Shown piece by piece: positions 9,315 to 18,079 of a stretch of DNA of 64,000 bases. The stretch is from Hyphomicrobiaceae bacterium (GTDB taxonomy: Bacteria; Pseudomonadota; Alphaproteobacteria; Rhizobiales; Hyphomicrobiaceae). Location of the stretch: positions 62,001 to 126,000 of the forward strand of contig WBUN01000006.1 of NCBI GenBank assembly GCA_008933705.1, in the 5' to 3' direction. Within the stretch, counting starts at the first letter, position 1. Each line of letters opens with the position of its first letter. The notes beneath the pieces were generated by a model. It did no database searches. It had not been told where the DNA came from and saw nothing but the letters and a program-made list of their open reading frames with translations. Both the position numbers and the translations under genes were made by a program.

Positions 9315-12300
9315 TCACCCGCCGCCGGGGCCGCGCAGGGCATCGAGGACGCGCCGCGTCCATGGCTTGTCCATCTTGCCGAGCGAGGCCCGGCACCGCT
9401 CCGCCAGCAGGCGCATGGAGCAGTCCTCGGCCAGATCCCGGGCTTCGCGCAGGTACTTCTCGGCATCTCCAAGCGTGCGGCGCTTGGGGGCCGCGCATAT
9501 CTCGCCCAGCAGCTTCAGCGCGTGCGCCTGCTGCGGGCGCTCGCCCCGCTCGTTGGCGAGTTCAAAGGCCTTCCGCGCGATGCCGTACGCTTCGTGCGGC
9601 CTGCCGGACATCAGGCATGCGCGCGCTTGCGCAAGGAAGAGGTAGTACCAGCCATACGTGTTCTCGGCCTGCGGCACGTCCAGCTTCTCCGGGAGGGACA
9701 CGATCTGGAGCGCAGCGTCGATCTTGCCGGCATCCAGATAGGCCTCGCCTAGCCGCCCTGCCGTGACCGGATACATCTGGATGATCTCGAGATCGACACA
9801 GATGCGCCACGCCTCCTCCATGAGGGCCACGGCCGCGGCCACCTCGCCCTTGGCCAAATGAATGCGCGAGCGGATGTGATAGATGAACGAGCGGGAATAG
9901 GCGTGATTGACGGCGTCGGCGCGACGCACGGCCTCCTCGGCCATGGCCTCGGCCTCCTCGATCTCCCCGAGCTCGAGCAGGGAGTCGGCGAGGAATGTGT
10001 GCAGCGTGACGCTTGGAAACGATGCCCATCCGGCGCGCTTCTCGTCGATCTCGGGCGTAATGAGGGCCTGACACCGGCGATGCACCTCGACGGCTTTGTG
10101 GAAGGCGCCGGTCTCGTGATGGATGATGCCGATGTTGTGAAGCGCCGCGAAGATGAAGGGCGTGCTCCTTGTCTCGCTGGCGATGTCGTAGGCCGCCTCG
10201 GCTGCTGCCATGGCGGCGCCGTGCCTGCCAAGCCGCCACAACGCCACCGCGAGCTGACAATTGACGCCGGCCGTGCGACGCGGATCGCCCGCTGCGTCGG
10301 TGAATTGGCTGGCTTCCGCGAGAACTTCGGCGATGCGCCGGTGCCTGCCCAAAGGCTCGAGCGCAATGACGGCGGCGAGGCGGAAATCGATGGCGGCCTT
10401 CCACTTCTCCGGCGAGTCCGGCAGATGCGACAGCGTCTCGATGCCGCGCTCGACGATGCGGATGACCTCGTGGTTGGCCCAGCGCTTCATGGCGCGACGC
10501 GCGCTGCGGAGCTGATAGGGCACAGCCTTCTCCCACAGCTCGCCGCTGTAGGCGTGCTCGGCCAGCCGGTCGACCTGCTCGTCCAGGCGATCGGCAAAAT
10601 TGGCCTCGATGATCTGCACAGCCAGGGAGTGCAGGGTGCGGCGGCGTGCGAGGAGGACCGTGTTGTAGGCGACCTCGCGGGTCAGCTCGTGCTTGAAGGA
10701 GTATTCGGGCGCCGACGCCGATTTCACGGTGTAGAGGAAGTCCGCCGCCTCGAGAACCTCAAGTTGGGCGGCGAGCTGTGCCGCGGGAACGTCGACCATG
10801 CGTGACAGCAGATAGACCGGGACATCCTTGCCGATGATCGCCGCCGTCTGCAGCACGGTCTTGGGCATGCCATCCAGGAGATCGATGCGGGCGGCAAGCA
10901 CGGATTGGACCGTCTGCGGAATCTCGATGCGCTCCGCCGGCTTGCCTGCACGGTAATGACCCTGCTCTCCCTCGAGCACATTGGCTTCCTGGAGTGACCG
11001 CACCAGCTCCTCCAGAAACAGGGGATTGCCCTGCGCCTGTGCGAGAAGGCGGCGCTTGAGCTGTGTGAGCCCGATGTCGGCGCCCATCAGCCAATCGAGC
11101 AGTTCGCCGGCCTCGGTCGCATCGAGCGGCGGCAGAGCCAGACGCAGCCAGGCCGGTCCGAACGCGCCGCCGGTGCTGGCTTCGGGGCGGCGCGTGGCGA
11201 CGATGAGGAGCGAAACGCTGTGGAGCGTATCTGCGAGGCTGTCGAGAACGAGCGCCGTCTCGGTGTCCGCCCAGTGGAGGTCTTCGACCAGGATCAGGAG
11301 CGGGGCCTTTCGGGCCTGGGCAAGGATGAGGGCTCGTACGGCCTCGCCGACCTGCTGACGCCGCTGCACGGGGTCGAGGCTCTGCCAGCCCGGCTCGTCG
11401 CTGTTGAGATCGAGCAGGGACAAGACCGCCGGCGTGAACGAGAGCAGCGTCGGGTCGATCTCAGCGATCTGCTCGCGCACGCGTCCGGCGACCTCATTGG
11501 GCGCATGGCCGGGACCGAGTTTGAACCAGGTGCGCACCAGCGTGCTGATCGCATCGTAGCTCGAGCTCGTGCGCTGGGAGGCGCAGGCCGTCTCCAGCAC
11601 CACCCAGTTGCGCGCGACATTGAGGCGGATGAACTCGTGCACGAGCCGCGACTTGCCGACGCCCGGGGCGCCGATGACGGCGATTGCCTTGCCCTTGCGA
11701 TCTGTCGCGCTCTCGTAGGCTTCCCTGAGGACGGCCCGTTCGGCCATGCGGCCCTTCAGGGCGCTCAAGCCGCGCTCCGCCCTGACCTGCCATCGCGTGC
11801 GGGCCGGCGCATCCAGCAACTCGAACACCTCGACCGGTTCCTGGATGCCCCGCACCGTCTGCGATCCCCTCGGCTTCACGTCGACGAAGCCCTTGGCCAG
11901 ATGATAGGTGGCCGCCGTCATCAGGATGGTGCCGGGCTCTGCAAGCGCTTCCATGCGCGCGGCGAGATGCGTCGTCTTGCCTGCGGCCTCGTAGTGCATC
12001 GAAAGATCGTTGCCGATCGAATGGATGACGACCTCGCCCGAATTGAGACCGATGCGGACATCGATCGGATTTGCCCGTTCCCGCCGGAGGACCCTGACGC
12101 CCTCGCGCATGGCGAGCGCGGCATGGCAGGCGCGAACGGCGTGCTCCTCGCAGGCCAGCGGTGCGCCGAACATCGCCATGATGCCGTCGCCGTGGGTCTG
12201 GTTGACGAAGCCGTCGTTCTGGTGAACGGCCTCCATTAGCACCCTGATGACCGGGGCGATGACGGCCAGCGCCTGCTCCGGATCGAGCTGATCGACGAGC

Positions 12301-12602
12301 GCGGTGGAGCCGCGCAGATCGGCAAACAGAATGGTGACATGCTTGCGCTCGCCAAGCATGGCATTGCCTGAGCGCAGCATGCGCTCGGCCAGTGCTGCCG
12401 GAACGCGCGACTGCAGAAAGGCCAGCGCGCCTGCATCGAGGGAGGCAGGGATGGTGGTGGGCCGTCCGCAACCGCCGCAGAAGCGGGCGAATGGCTGATT
12501 TGGGAAGTCGCAATGCTCACACCGGACCTGTGGTGCCGCTCCGCATTGCCGGCAAGGATGTCCTGGTTCTGAACCGTCAGCTCCGCATATCGGACACCGC
12601 AT
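9315..12602 (-). CDS. zinc-ribbon, class III nucleotide cyclase, AAA ATPase and TPR protein
   Basis: A large signalling protein of about 1095 residues. It starts with two zinc-ribbon pairs (CPICG...CRQC, CEHC...CGGC). A class III cyclase domain follows, with both metal Asp residues (ILFADLRGS and THGDGIMAMFG). In the transition-state motif N-x3-R the Asn is replaced by His (TTHLAARME) while Arg is kept, so cyclase activity is uncertain. An STAND/AAA ATPase module has Walker A GAPGVGKS and Walker B LLILVEDLHWAD; the C-terminal 400 residues are TPR-like helices (QKAVEV, GWYYLFLAQARACL). ATG at 12602 (MRCPICG) is chosen; a GTG at 12629 is in frame. It converges on the Dyp gene and has no clear operon partner. 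Confidence 0.88.
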   Translation of the reverse strand: MRCPICGADGSEPGHPCRQCGAAPQVRCEHCDFPNQPFARFCGGCGRPTTIPASLDAGALAFLQSRVPAALAERMLRSGNAMLGERKHVTILFADLRGSTALVDQLDPEQALAVIAPVIRVLMEAVHQNDGFVNQTHGDGIMAMFGAPLACEEHAVRACHAALAMREGVRVLRRERANPIDVRIGLNSGEVVIHSIGNDLSMHYEAAGKTTHLAARMEALAEPGTILMTAATYHLAKGFVDVKPRGSQTVRGIQEPVEVFELLDAPARTRWQVRAERGLSALKGRMAERAVLREAYESATDRKGKAIAVIGAPGVGKSRLVHEFIRLNVARNWVVLETACASQRTSSSYDAISTLVRTWFKLGPGHAPNEVAGRVREQIAEIDPTLLSFTPAVLSLLDLNSDEPGWQSLDPVQRRQQVGEAVRALILAQARKAPLLILVEDLHWADTETALVLDSLADTLHSVSLLIVATRRPEASTGGAFGPAWLRLALPPLDATEAGELLDWLMGADIGLTQLKRRLLAQAQGNPLFLEELVRSLQEANVLEGEQGHYRAGKPAERIEIPQTVQSVLAARIDLLDGMPKTVLQTAAIIGKDVPVYLLSRMVDVPAAQLAAQLEVLEAADFLYTVKSASAPEYSFKHELTREVAYNTVLLARRRTLHSLAVQIIEANFADRLDEQVDRLAEHAYSGELWEKAVPYQLRSARRAMKRWANHEVIRIVERGIETLSHLPDSPEKWKAAIDFRLAAVIALEPLGRHRRIAEVLAEASQFTDAAGDPRRTAGVNCQLAVALWRLGRHGAAMAAAEAAYDIASETRSTPFIFAALHNIGIIHHETGAFHKAVEVHRRCQALITPEIDEKRAGWASFPSVTLHTFLADSLLELGEIEEAEAMAEEAVRRADAVNHAYSRSFIYHIRSRIHLAKGEVAAAVALMEEAWRICVDLEIIQMYPVTAGRLGEAYLDAGKIDAALQIVSLPEKLDVPQAENTYGWYYLFLAQARACLMSGRPHEAYGIARKAFELANERGERPQQAHALKLLGEICAAPKRRTLGDAEKYLREARDLAEDCSMRLLAERCRASLGKMDKPWTRRVLDALRGPGGG

Positions 12603-12629
12603 GGCGGACTTGTCCCAGATGGACCCCAC

Positions 12630-12935
12630 GATCTTGGATCGGATGATCTGCGCAGGATAGCAGTATCGGCGATATTCTCAATTGCAGGCGTGCACGAGGG
12701 AGGTCGCCGGTTGCTGCATTGCGCGGCGGCGGACCTCCGGGCAGGCAGGGGAGGTCGAGGAGGGGGGCGCGGCCATCGCCAGCCGGCTGCAATGATTCTT
12801 GTGTCAGGAATGGGCGCCTTTCAGCCTTTGCGAGCGCCCATGCGAGCAAAGGGATTGCGCCCGCCCCCATATGCTTCGATAGTCCGCCGCCGGGGCCGCA
12901 ACCTGGTCCCGTGTCCGCCTTCTGCAGGAGTTGGA
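12630..12935. other. intergenic region between divergent genes
   Basis: About 300 bases lie between the start of the cyclase-ATPase gene and the molybdoenzyme start. An open frame runs through it on the plus strand, but it is Arg/Gly-rich with no family resemblance. No FixK box or strong palindrome was seen; it presumably contains both promoters. Confidence 0.45.
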
Positions 12936-15272
12936 ATGAACGAGCTGGTTGGTATTGGAACGTCCGTACGTCGCGTCGAGGATGAGAGGTTTCTGACCGG
13001 CAAGGGCAAGTTCATCGACGACATCAACCTGCCAGGGCAGCTGCATGCGGCCATGCTTCGGTCGACCCACGCGCACGCGCGCATTGCGCGCATCGATGTC
13101 GACAGAGCGCGCCGGGCGCCGGGCGTGACCCTGGTCGTCACGGGCCGCGAGTGGGTCGCCGCAGGGCACGGCACGATCCCGACCAAGTCGACGGTGCGCA
13201 CCAAGCGGGACGGGTCGCCCTTCAACGAGCCGGCGCATCACTGCCTGCCGGCCGATACCGTGCATCACGTCGGCCAGCCCATTGCCATGGTCGTGGCTGC
13301 AACCAGGGCTCAGGCCGACGACGCTCTCGAACTCATCGAGGTCGACTACGAGGAGATGGGTGCGATCACTCACCAGATCGCCGCGCTCGAGGCCGGCGCT
13401 CCGCAGCTCTGGCCCAATGCACCGGGCAACGTCTGCCTCGACTATGAGATCGGCAACAGGGACGCTGTCGAGAAGGCATTCGCCAGTGCCGATCACGTCG
13501 TAACACTCGATGTGATCAACAATCGCGTGACAGCCGTGCCGATGGAGCCGCGCGGCGCCATTGCCGACTACGACCCGGACACCGACACATATGCGCTTTG
13601 GGACGCGTCGCAGAATATCCACGCCAATCGCGATATCATTGCCGAGAAGATCCTCGGCATCGCGGCAGCGAAGCTGCGGCATGTTGCGCCGGACGTGGGC
13701 GGCGGCTTTGGCGGCAAGAACAGCGTCTACCCCGAGCCTGCGCTGTTGCTCCATGCCGCCAAGGCCACGGGGCGTCCGGTCAAGTGGGTCGCGACCCGCT
13801 CGGAAGCATTCCTGAGCGATACCCACGGCCGCGATCAGGTCTCGACGGTCTCGCTCGCGCTTACGAAGGACGGGATATTCCTGGCACTCAAGGTGGAGAC
13901 GGTGGGCAACCTGGGCGCGTGGTGCGGCACCATGGGGCCCTTCACGCCGACGACCGGAACCGCCCGCACGCAAGGCGGCGCTTACGCCTTCGAGGCGATG
14001 CTGTACGAGGCGAGGACCGCCTTCACGAATACACCGCAGACCGATCCCTATCGCGGTGCAGGACGGCCCGAGGCGTCATTTCACATCGAGCGCATCGTCG
14101 AGTATGCGGCGCGGAGGCTGGGGCTCGACCGCATCGACATTCGCCGCAGGAACCTCATCAGGCCGGAAGTGCTGCCCTGGAAGAATCCGATGGGGTTGAG
14201 CATCGACGCAGGCAACTTCCCCGAGATCTTCGAGCGCACGTTAGCGCTTGCCGACTACAAGGGGTTCGGCGCGCGGGCTGCCGAGGCCAAGGCGCGCGGC
14301 ATGCGGCGGGGCTTTGCGATTGCCCCCTATCTCGAGTGCACGGGCGGCGCGCCCAAGGAGGAGGCCCGGGTGACGGTCAACGCCAACGGAAGCCTCACGC
14401 TCGCGGTTGGTTCCCAGTCGACCGGGATGGGGCATGAGACGGCCCTGGCCCAGATCCTGGCCGCAAGGCTAGGCCTGCCGATCGAGTCCGTCCGATACGT
14501 CCAGGCCGACACGGCAGCGACCAGGATGGGCGGCGGCCACGGCGGCTCGCGCGGCCTGGAGGTTGGGGGCAATGCGGTGTTGAAGGTGGCCGACGAGATC
14601 ATCGCGAAAGCACGCGCTGTTGCCGCGCATCTGCTGAATTCGCTGCCCGGCGATATCGCCCATGCCGATGGCCGGTTCACAGACGTAAGGACCGGGCAAG
14701 CGCTGTCGATGCGGGAGGTGATGTCCGCGTCGCAGGATGCGGCGCGCCTGCCGCACGGCATGGCGCCCGACGTCCTGAACACCTCCGTGGTCTACGAGCG
14801 CGAGGCCGTCACCATCCCCAACGGCTGTCACGCCGCCGAGGTTGAGGTGGACCCCGAGACCGGTCAGGTCTGCGTGGTCGGCTTCTGGGCCGTCGACGAT
14901 TTCGGCACCATCGTCAATCCGCTGCTCGCCGACGGGCAGGTCATGGGCGGCGTGGCGCAGGGGCTCGGGCAGGCGCTGCTGGAGGCGATCGTGTATGATC
15001 GCGAGAGCGGGCAGCCCCTCTCGGGCTCGTTGATGGACTATGCGCTGCCGCGCGCAAGCGACGTACCGGGCATAGTGGTGGACTACTACGAGGGTGCGCC
15101 GACGAAACGCAATCCTCTGGGCGTGAAAGGTGCGGGCGAGGCCGGATGCTGCGGCGGGCCGCCCGCCATCGTCAACGCGGTCCTTGACGCACTGATGGAA
15201 TACGGTGTCCTTCATCTCGACATGCCGCTGACGCCGCAAAAGGTGTGGCGGGCGATACACGGGGCATCGTGA
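12936..15272 (+). CDS. molybdopterin-binding (large) subunit, xanthine dehydrogenase/CoxL family
   Basis: A 778-residue protein with full CoxL/XdhB-type architecture: N-terminal RRVEDERFLTGKGKFIDDI, the VGGGFGGKN molybdopterin loop, PYRGAGRPE (form II-like rather than the AYRCSFR of true CO dehydrogenase), GHGGSRG and the C-terminal KGAGEAGCCG containing the catalytic Glu. Such enzymes hydroxylate aldehydes, CO or N-heterocycles at a Mo-cytosine dinucleotide centre. Both usual partners, the 2Fe-2S small subunit and the FAD medium subunit, are absent nearby, so this is an orphan large subunit. GCAGGAG precedes the ATG at 12936. The MBL-fold gene follows after 24 bp and probably shares the transcript. 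The substrate is unknown. Confidence 0.9.
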   Translation: MNELVGIGTSVRRVEDERFLTGKGKFIDDINLPGQLHAAMLRSTHAHARIARIDVDRARRAPGVTLVVTGREWVAAGHGTIPTKSTVRTKRDGSPFNEPAHHCLPADTVHHVGQPIAMVVAATRAQADDALELIEVDYEEMGAITHQIAALEAGAPQLWPNAPGNVCLDYEIGNRDAVEKAFASADHVVTLDVINNRVTAVPMEPRGAIADYDPDTDTYALWDASQNIHANRDIIAEKILGIAAAKLRHVAPDVGGGFGGKNSVYPEPALLLHAAKATGRPVKWVATRSEAFLSDTHGRDQVSTVSLALTKDGIFLALKVETVGNLGAWCGTMGPFTPTTGTARTQGGAYAFEAMLYEARTAFTNTPQTDPYRGAGRPEASFHIERIVEYAARRLGLDRIDIRRRNLIRPEVLPWKNPMGLSIDAGNFPEIFERTLALADYKGFGARAAEAKARGMRRGFAIAPYLECTGGAPKEEARVTVNANGSLTLAVGSQSTGMGHETALAQILAARLGLPIESVRYVQADTAATRMGGGHGGSRGLEVGGNAVLKVADEIIAKARAVAAHLLNSLPGDIAHADGRFTDVRTGQALSMREVMSASQDAARLPHGMAPDVLNTSVVYEREAVTIPNGCHAAEVEVDPETGQVCVVGFWAVDDFGTIVNPLLADGQVMGGVAQGLGQALLEAIVYDRESGQPLSGSLMDYALPRASDVPGIVVDYYEGAPTKRNPLGVKGAGEAGCCGGPPAIVNAVLDALMEYGVLHLDMPLTPQKVWRAIHGAS

Positions 15273-15296
15273 AGCACAACGGAAAGGGGGAGCCCG

Positions 15297-16172
15297 ATGG
15301 ACACGGTGATCCAACTGGGCGATATCAAGATCCATCGCGTCGTGGAGCAGCAACAGCCGATGTTCGACGCGTTGGACTTTTTCCCGAGCCTGACGAAAGA
15401 GGTGCTGGACCAGAATCGCGCCTGGCTCGAGCCCCACTACCTGGACCCCGCAACGGGCAAGATCGTGATCTGCGTGCAGAGCTACGTCGTGCAGACGCTG
15501 CACCACAACATCCTGATCGATAGCTGCGTTGGCAATCACAAGCCGCGGCCCGGGCGGCCTTTCTGGCATATGCAAAGCAACGATCGATACGAGCGGGCGC
15601 TGGCGGCCACGGGCCTCACCTTCGACGACATCGACTACGTCATGTGCACCCACCTGCATGTGGATCACGTGGGCTGGAACACGCGGCTGGAGAGTGGCCG
15701 CTGGGTGCCGACCTTCCCGAAGGCGCGCTATCTCTTTGCGGACCGGGAGCTGGCCTTCTGGACGCAGAAGCAGAAGGAGGACCCGGCAAGCTGGCCCTGG
15801 ATCTCCGACTCTGTGCTGCCGATCGTCGAGGCCAACCGTGCCGAGGTGGTGAGGAGCGATCATGTGCTCGGCGATCTCGTGCAGCTCATGCCGACGCCGG
15901 GGCATACCATCGATCACTATTCCGTCCATGTCGGCAAGCCCGGCCAGGACGCGCTGATCACGGGCGACATGATTCATTCGCCGATTCAGGCGCGCTTTCC
16001 CGATCTCGGCATGCGTGCCGACTACGATTCCAGACTGGCGGGGCAGACGCGCCGCAAGGTATTCGGGCGGTTCTGCGATACGTCCACGCTGATGTGCATG
16101 GCGCATTTCCCGTCGCCCTCGACGGGTCGGATCACACGGCGAGGCGACGGGTTCGATTTCATTCCGGGCTGA
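15297..16172 (+). CDS. MBL-fold metallo-hydrolase
   Basis: A 291-residue metallo-beta-lactamase-fold enzyme. The zinc-binding motif HLHVDHVGW (HxHxDH) is complete, with downstream metal residues in TPGHTIDHYS and ITGDMIHSP and a final His in MAHFPSP. It resembles AHL-lactonase/quorum-quenching or organophosphate-type MBL proteins of this length; the exact substrate cannot be decided. AAGGGGGAG lies ahead of the ATG. It sits 24 bp after the CoxL-like gene, and a role in hydrolysing the molybdoenzyme product (for example a lactone or ester) is only a guess. Confidence 0.88.
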   Translation: MDTVIQLGDIKIHRVVEQQQPMFDALDFFPSLTKEVLDQNRAWLEPHYLDPATGKIVICVQSYVVQTLHHNILIDSCVGNHKPRPGRPFWHMQSNDRYERALAATGLTFDDIDYVMCTHLHVDHVGWNTRLESGRWVPTFPKARYLFADRELAFWTQKQKEDPASWPWISDSVLPIVEANRAEVVRSDHVLGDLVQLMPTPGHTIDHYSVHVGKPGQDALITGDMIHSPIQARFPDLGMRADYDSRLAGQTRRKVFGRFCDTSTLMCMAHFPSPSTGRITRRGDGFDFIPG

Positions 16173-16262
16173 GAGGGGTGCCGCCACGCTCGTCCACCCG
16201 AGGAGCACTCGGCGGCAAAGCTGCGCGGCTGCGGGCCGGGCACCGTCAAGAGGACGTGCATC

Positions 16263-16841
16263 GTGAGCATACGGACGACGGAACTGGTCGCGAAGATACG
16301 ATCGCTCGAGGCAGAGCTCGACGCCGAGATCGCCAAGCGCCGGGCGGAGCTGCGCTTCGGCATCGAGCGGGGAAGGGCAGTCTTCGAGCAGGAGATTCTG
16401 CGCCGTCACAGGGAGCTGAGGACGAGCCTGGCGCGCTATCTCCTCAACGCGCGCCCGCTGGTGGTGCTTACCGCGCCTGTCATCTATGCGCTGATTGTTC
16501 CTCTTCTTCTCCTGGATCTGGGCGTGACGATCTATCAGGCCGTCTGCTTTCCTGCGTACGGCATCCCCAAGGTGCAGCGCCGCGACTATCTGGTGTTCGA
16601 TCGCCACCACCTGCAGTATCTGAACGCGCTGGAAAAGCTGAACTGCGCATACTGCTCGTATGCGAACGGTCTCATCGCCTATGTCCGCGAAATCGCGTCG
16701 CGGACGGAGCAGCACTGGTGCCCCATCAAGCATGCACGCCGGGCTATCGCGGCGCACCCGCGCTACGCCGAGTTCGCCGACTATGGGGATGCGGACGGCT
16801 ACCGCAAGAAGCTTGCTGAGCTCTCCGGCAAGCAGGGATGA
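16263..16841 (+). CDS. conserved membrane protein with Cys-rich C-terminal region, function unknown
   Basis: I do not recognise the family. The 192-residue protein has a charged N-terminal coiled coil (residues 1-60, heptad-like LEAELDAEIAKRRAELRF). A hydrophobic double span follows at about 68-100 (PLVVLTAPVIYALIVPLLLLD). The soluble tail has NCAYCSYANG and EQHWCPIKHA; these three Cys with nearby His could bind a metal or Fe-S cluster. The start is GTG at 16263, preceded by GAGGACGTG. It follows the MBL hydrolase by 90 bp and converges on uspA. Its well-formed sequence and composition suggest a genuine conserved gene. Confidence 0.75.
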   Translation: MSIRTTELVAKIRSLEAELDAEIAKRRAELRFGIERGRAVFEQEILRRHRELRTSLARYLLNARPLVVLTAPVIYALIVPLLLLDLGVTIYQAVCFPAYGIPKVQRRDYLVFDRHHLQYLNALEKLNCAYCSYANGLIAYVREIASRTEQHWCPIKHARRAIAAHPRYAEFADYGDADGYRKKLAELSGKQG

Positions 16842-16881
16842 CCGCAGCGCAGCATTCACTGTCCCGCGCCACGGCGTGATG

Positions 16882-17328
16882 CTATCGGCACACGAGCACG
16901 GGCAGCGTGCTGAGTGTGACGACCTTGTGGGCCTGGCTGCCGAGCAGGAGCTTGGAGAGGCCGCGATGGCCGTGCGAGGCCATGACGATCAGGTCGCAGC
17001 CGCGTTCCTTGGCCGTCTCGACGATGCCTTCTGCAGGGTATCTGTCCTTTACGTGCACAACTGTGCAGGCGACCTCCTGCTTCTTGGCGGCTTCGCTGAC
17101 CAGTCCCAGGACATCACGCGCCACAGCTGCCGCTCTCTCATCGTAGTCGGCCACGGGATTGCGCACGCTTCTCTCGGCCAGCGCGGCCATGGCCATGGCG
17201 TTCCAGGGCTCGGTGACGAAGATGGCCGTCGCCTTTGCGTTGAGCTGCCTGGCGAGCGCCAATCCCTGGGCAACGGCCTTGCCCGCGAGATCCGACCCGT
17301 CCGTGGCGATCAGGATGTTCTTGTACAT
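16882..17328 (-). CDS. universal stress protein, UspA family
   Basis: A 148-residue single-domain Usp. It starts MYKNILIATDGSD and ends with the ATP-binding signature G-x2-G-x9-G-S, seen as ASHGHRGLSKLLLGSQAHKV, then TLPVLVCR. This places it among ATP-binding Usps of stress and low-oxygen regulons. GGAGGACACC precedes the ATG at 17328; the longer open frame upstream is ignored. A degenerate FixK/FNR-like box (17386-17399) lies 58 bp upstream, suggesting oxygen-responsive expression. Confidence 0.92.
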   Translation of the reverse strand: MYKNILIATDGSDLAGKAVAQGLALARQLNAKATAIFVTEPWNAMAMAALAERSVRNPVADYDERAAAVARDVLGLVSEAAKKQEVACTVVHVKDRYPAEGIVETAKERGCDLIVMASHGHRGLSKLLLGSQAHKVVTLSTLPVLVCR

Positions 17329-17385
17329 GGTGTCCTCCAAGGGCTTGGATGGACGACATCCTGCGGTCGCGATGGAGGGGGGGCA

Positions 17386-17399
17386 TTGACGCGGAGCAA
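17386..17399 (-). promoter_or_regulatory. degenerate FixK/FNR-like box upstream of uspA
   Basis: TTGAC-GCGG-AGCAA matches TTGAY-N4-RTCAA with one mismatch in the right arm. It is centred about 64 bp before the uspA start. Support comes from several perfect boxes elsewhere in the window, but this copy alone is weak. Confidence 0.4.
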
Positions 17400-17410
17400 C
17401 CCCCAAAATG

Positions 17411-17441
17411 AAGAAAAAGAGCCCGGCGCAAGGCCGGGCTC
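17411..17441 (-). terminator. Rho-independent terminator of the phasin gene
   Basis: A perfect 9-bp stem (GAGCCCGGC / GCCGGGCTC, loop GCAAG) at 17419-17441 is followed on the minus strand by a T-rich run at 17418-17411. It lies about 60 bp after the stop of the minus-strand phasin gene. Confidence 0.82.
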
Positions 17442-17499
17442 GAGGAAGGGACGCCGGCACCAGGGCAAGAGGTGCAGGCGGCCAAGAGGGGGACAGGCG

Positions 17500-17910
17500 T
17501 CAGGCCGCTTTGGCCGGGGGTATCGCTGCCATAGGGGTCTGCCTGGAGCGCCGCTGAGCGGCGGCGCCGGTGTCGAGCACTGCGGTGGCACACTGAGTCA
17601 ACGCCGCGCACTCGCGGGCGTAGTCCTCAGCGGCCTTCTGCCAGAATTCGATATAGGTGGACCACATCTCCATTGGCGACTTGCAGGCGGCGAGGCGCTG
17701 CGAAAGGCCTAGATCCTCCGTGAGGCGGCGGCTGACGAAATCGGTCCACTCGCGACCCATGCGCGAGAACGCATCGGTGACCGCACCGCTCATTTCGGCA
17801 TTGCCCGCGAGCAGCGGGCGCCACGCCTCCAAGACGATCGCGGGTCCCCAGAAGGGAATGGTGGGCAGCTCGGCAGCAGGTTCCTGCGCAGCGGTTGTCT
17901 TGTCGGACAT
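17500..17910 (-). CDS. phasin family protein (second copy)
   Basis: A 136-residue, Ala-rich helical protein with phasin-like segments (WRPLLAGNAEMSGAVTDAFSRMGREW, EMWSTYIEFWQKAAEDYARECAALTQC), expected to bind PHA granules. GGAGGCTTCC precedes the ATG at 17910, so the in-frame extension to 17958 is not needed. It shares little sequence with the phasin at 2471. A perfect FixK/FNR box lies about 96 bp upstream (18006-18019) and a strong terminator follows, so it is a monocistronic gene probably induced by low oxygen, when PHA often accumulates. Confidence 0.82.
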   Translation of the reverse strand: MSDKTTAAQEPAAELPTIPFWGPAIVLEAWRPLLAGNAEMSGAVTDAFSRMGREWTDFVSRRLTEDLGLSQRLAACKSPMEMWSTYIEFWQKAAEDYARECAALTQCATAVLDTGAAAQRRSRQTPMAAIPPAKAA

Positions 17911-18005
17911 GGAAGCCTCCAAACACCATGGCTTTGCCAAGCCGGGCTGGGATGGCAAATATGCGCTTTGCCGGAATACATGCGCTATGGATGGCCGCGC
18001 CTGCC

Positions 18006-18019
18006 TTGATGCAAATCAA
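18006..18019 (-). promoter_or_regulatory. FixK/FNR box (perfect)
   Basis: TTGAT-GCAA-ATCAA fits the anaerobox consensus TTGAT-N4-ATCAA exactly. It lies upstream of the minus-strand phasin at 17500-17910; the gene on its other side (18080-18586) is also on the minus strand and ends there, so the phasin is the only plausible target. Confidence 0.78.
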
Positions 18020-18079
18020 GACGGACATTCGGACGCAGGACAAACCGCAGTGTGGGGCCGCCGGGGGCGCCGAGGCGGG

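Noticed and set aside
14469-16859. 796-codon minus-strand ORF opposite the molybdoenzyme and MBL genes
   Set aside because: It spans three real plus-strand genes and has no domain; a shadow of codon bias.
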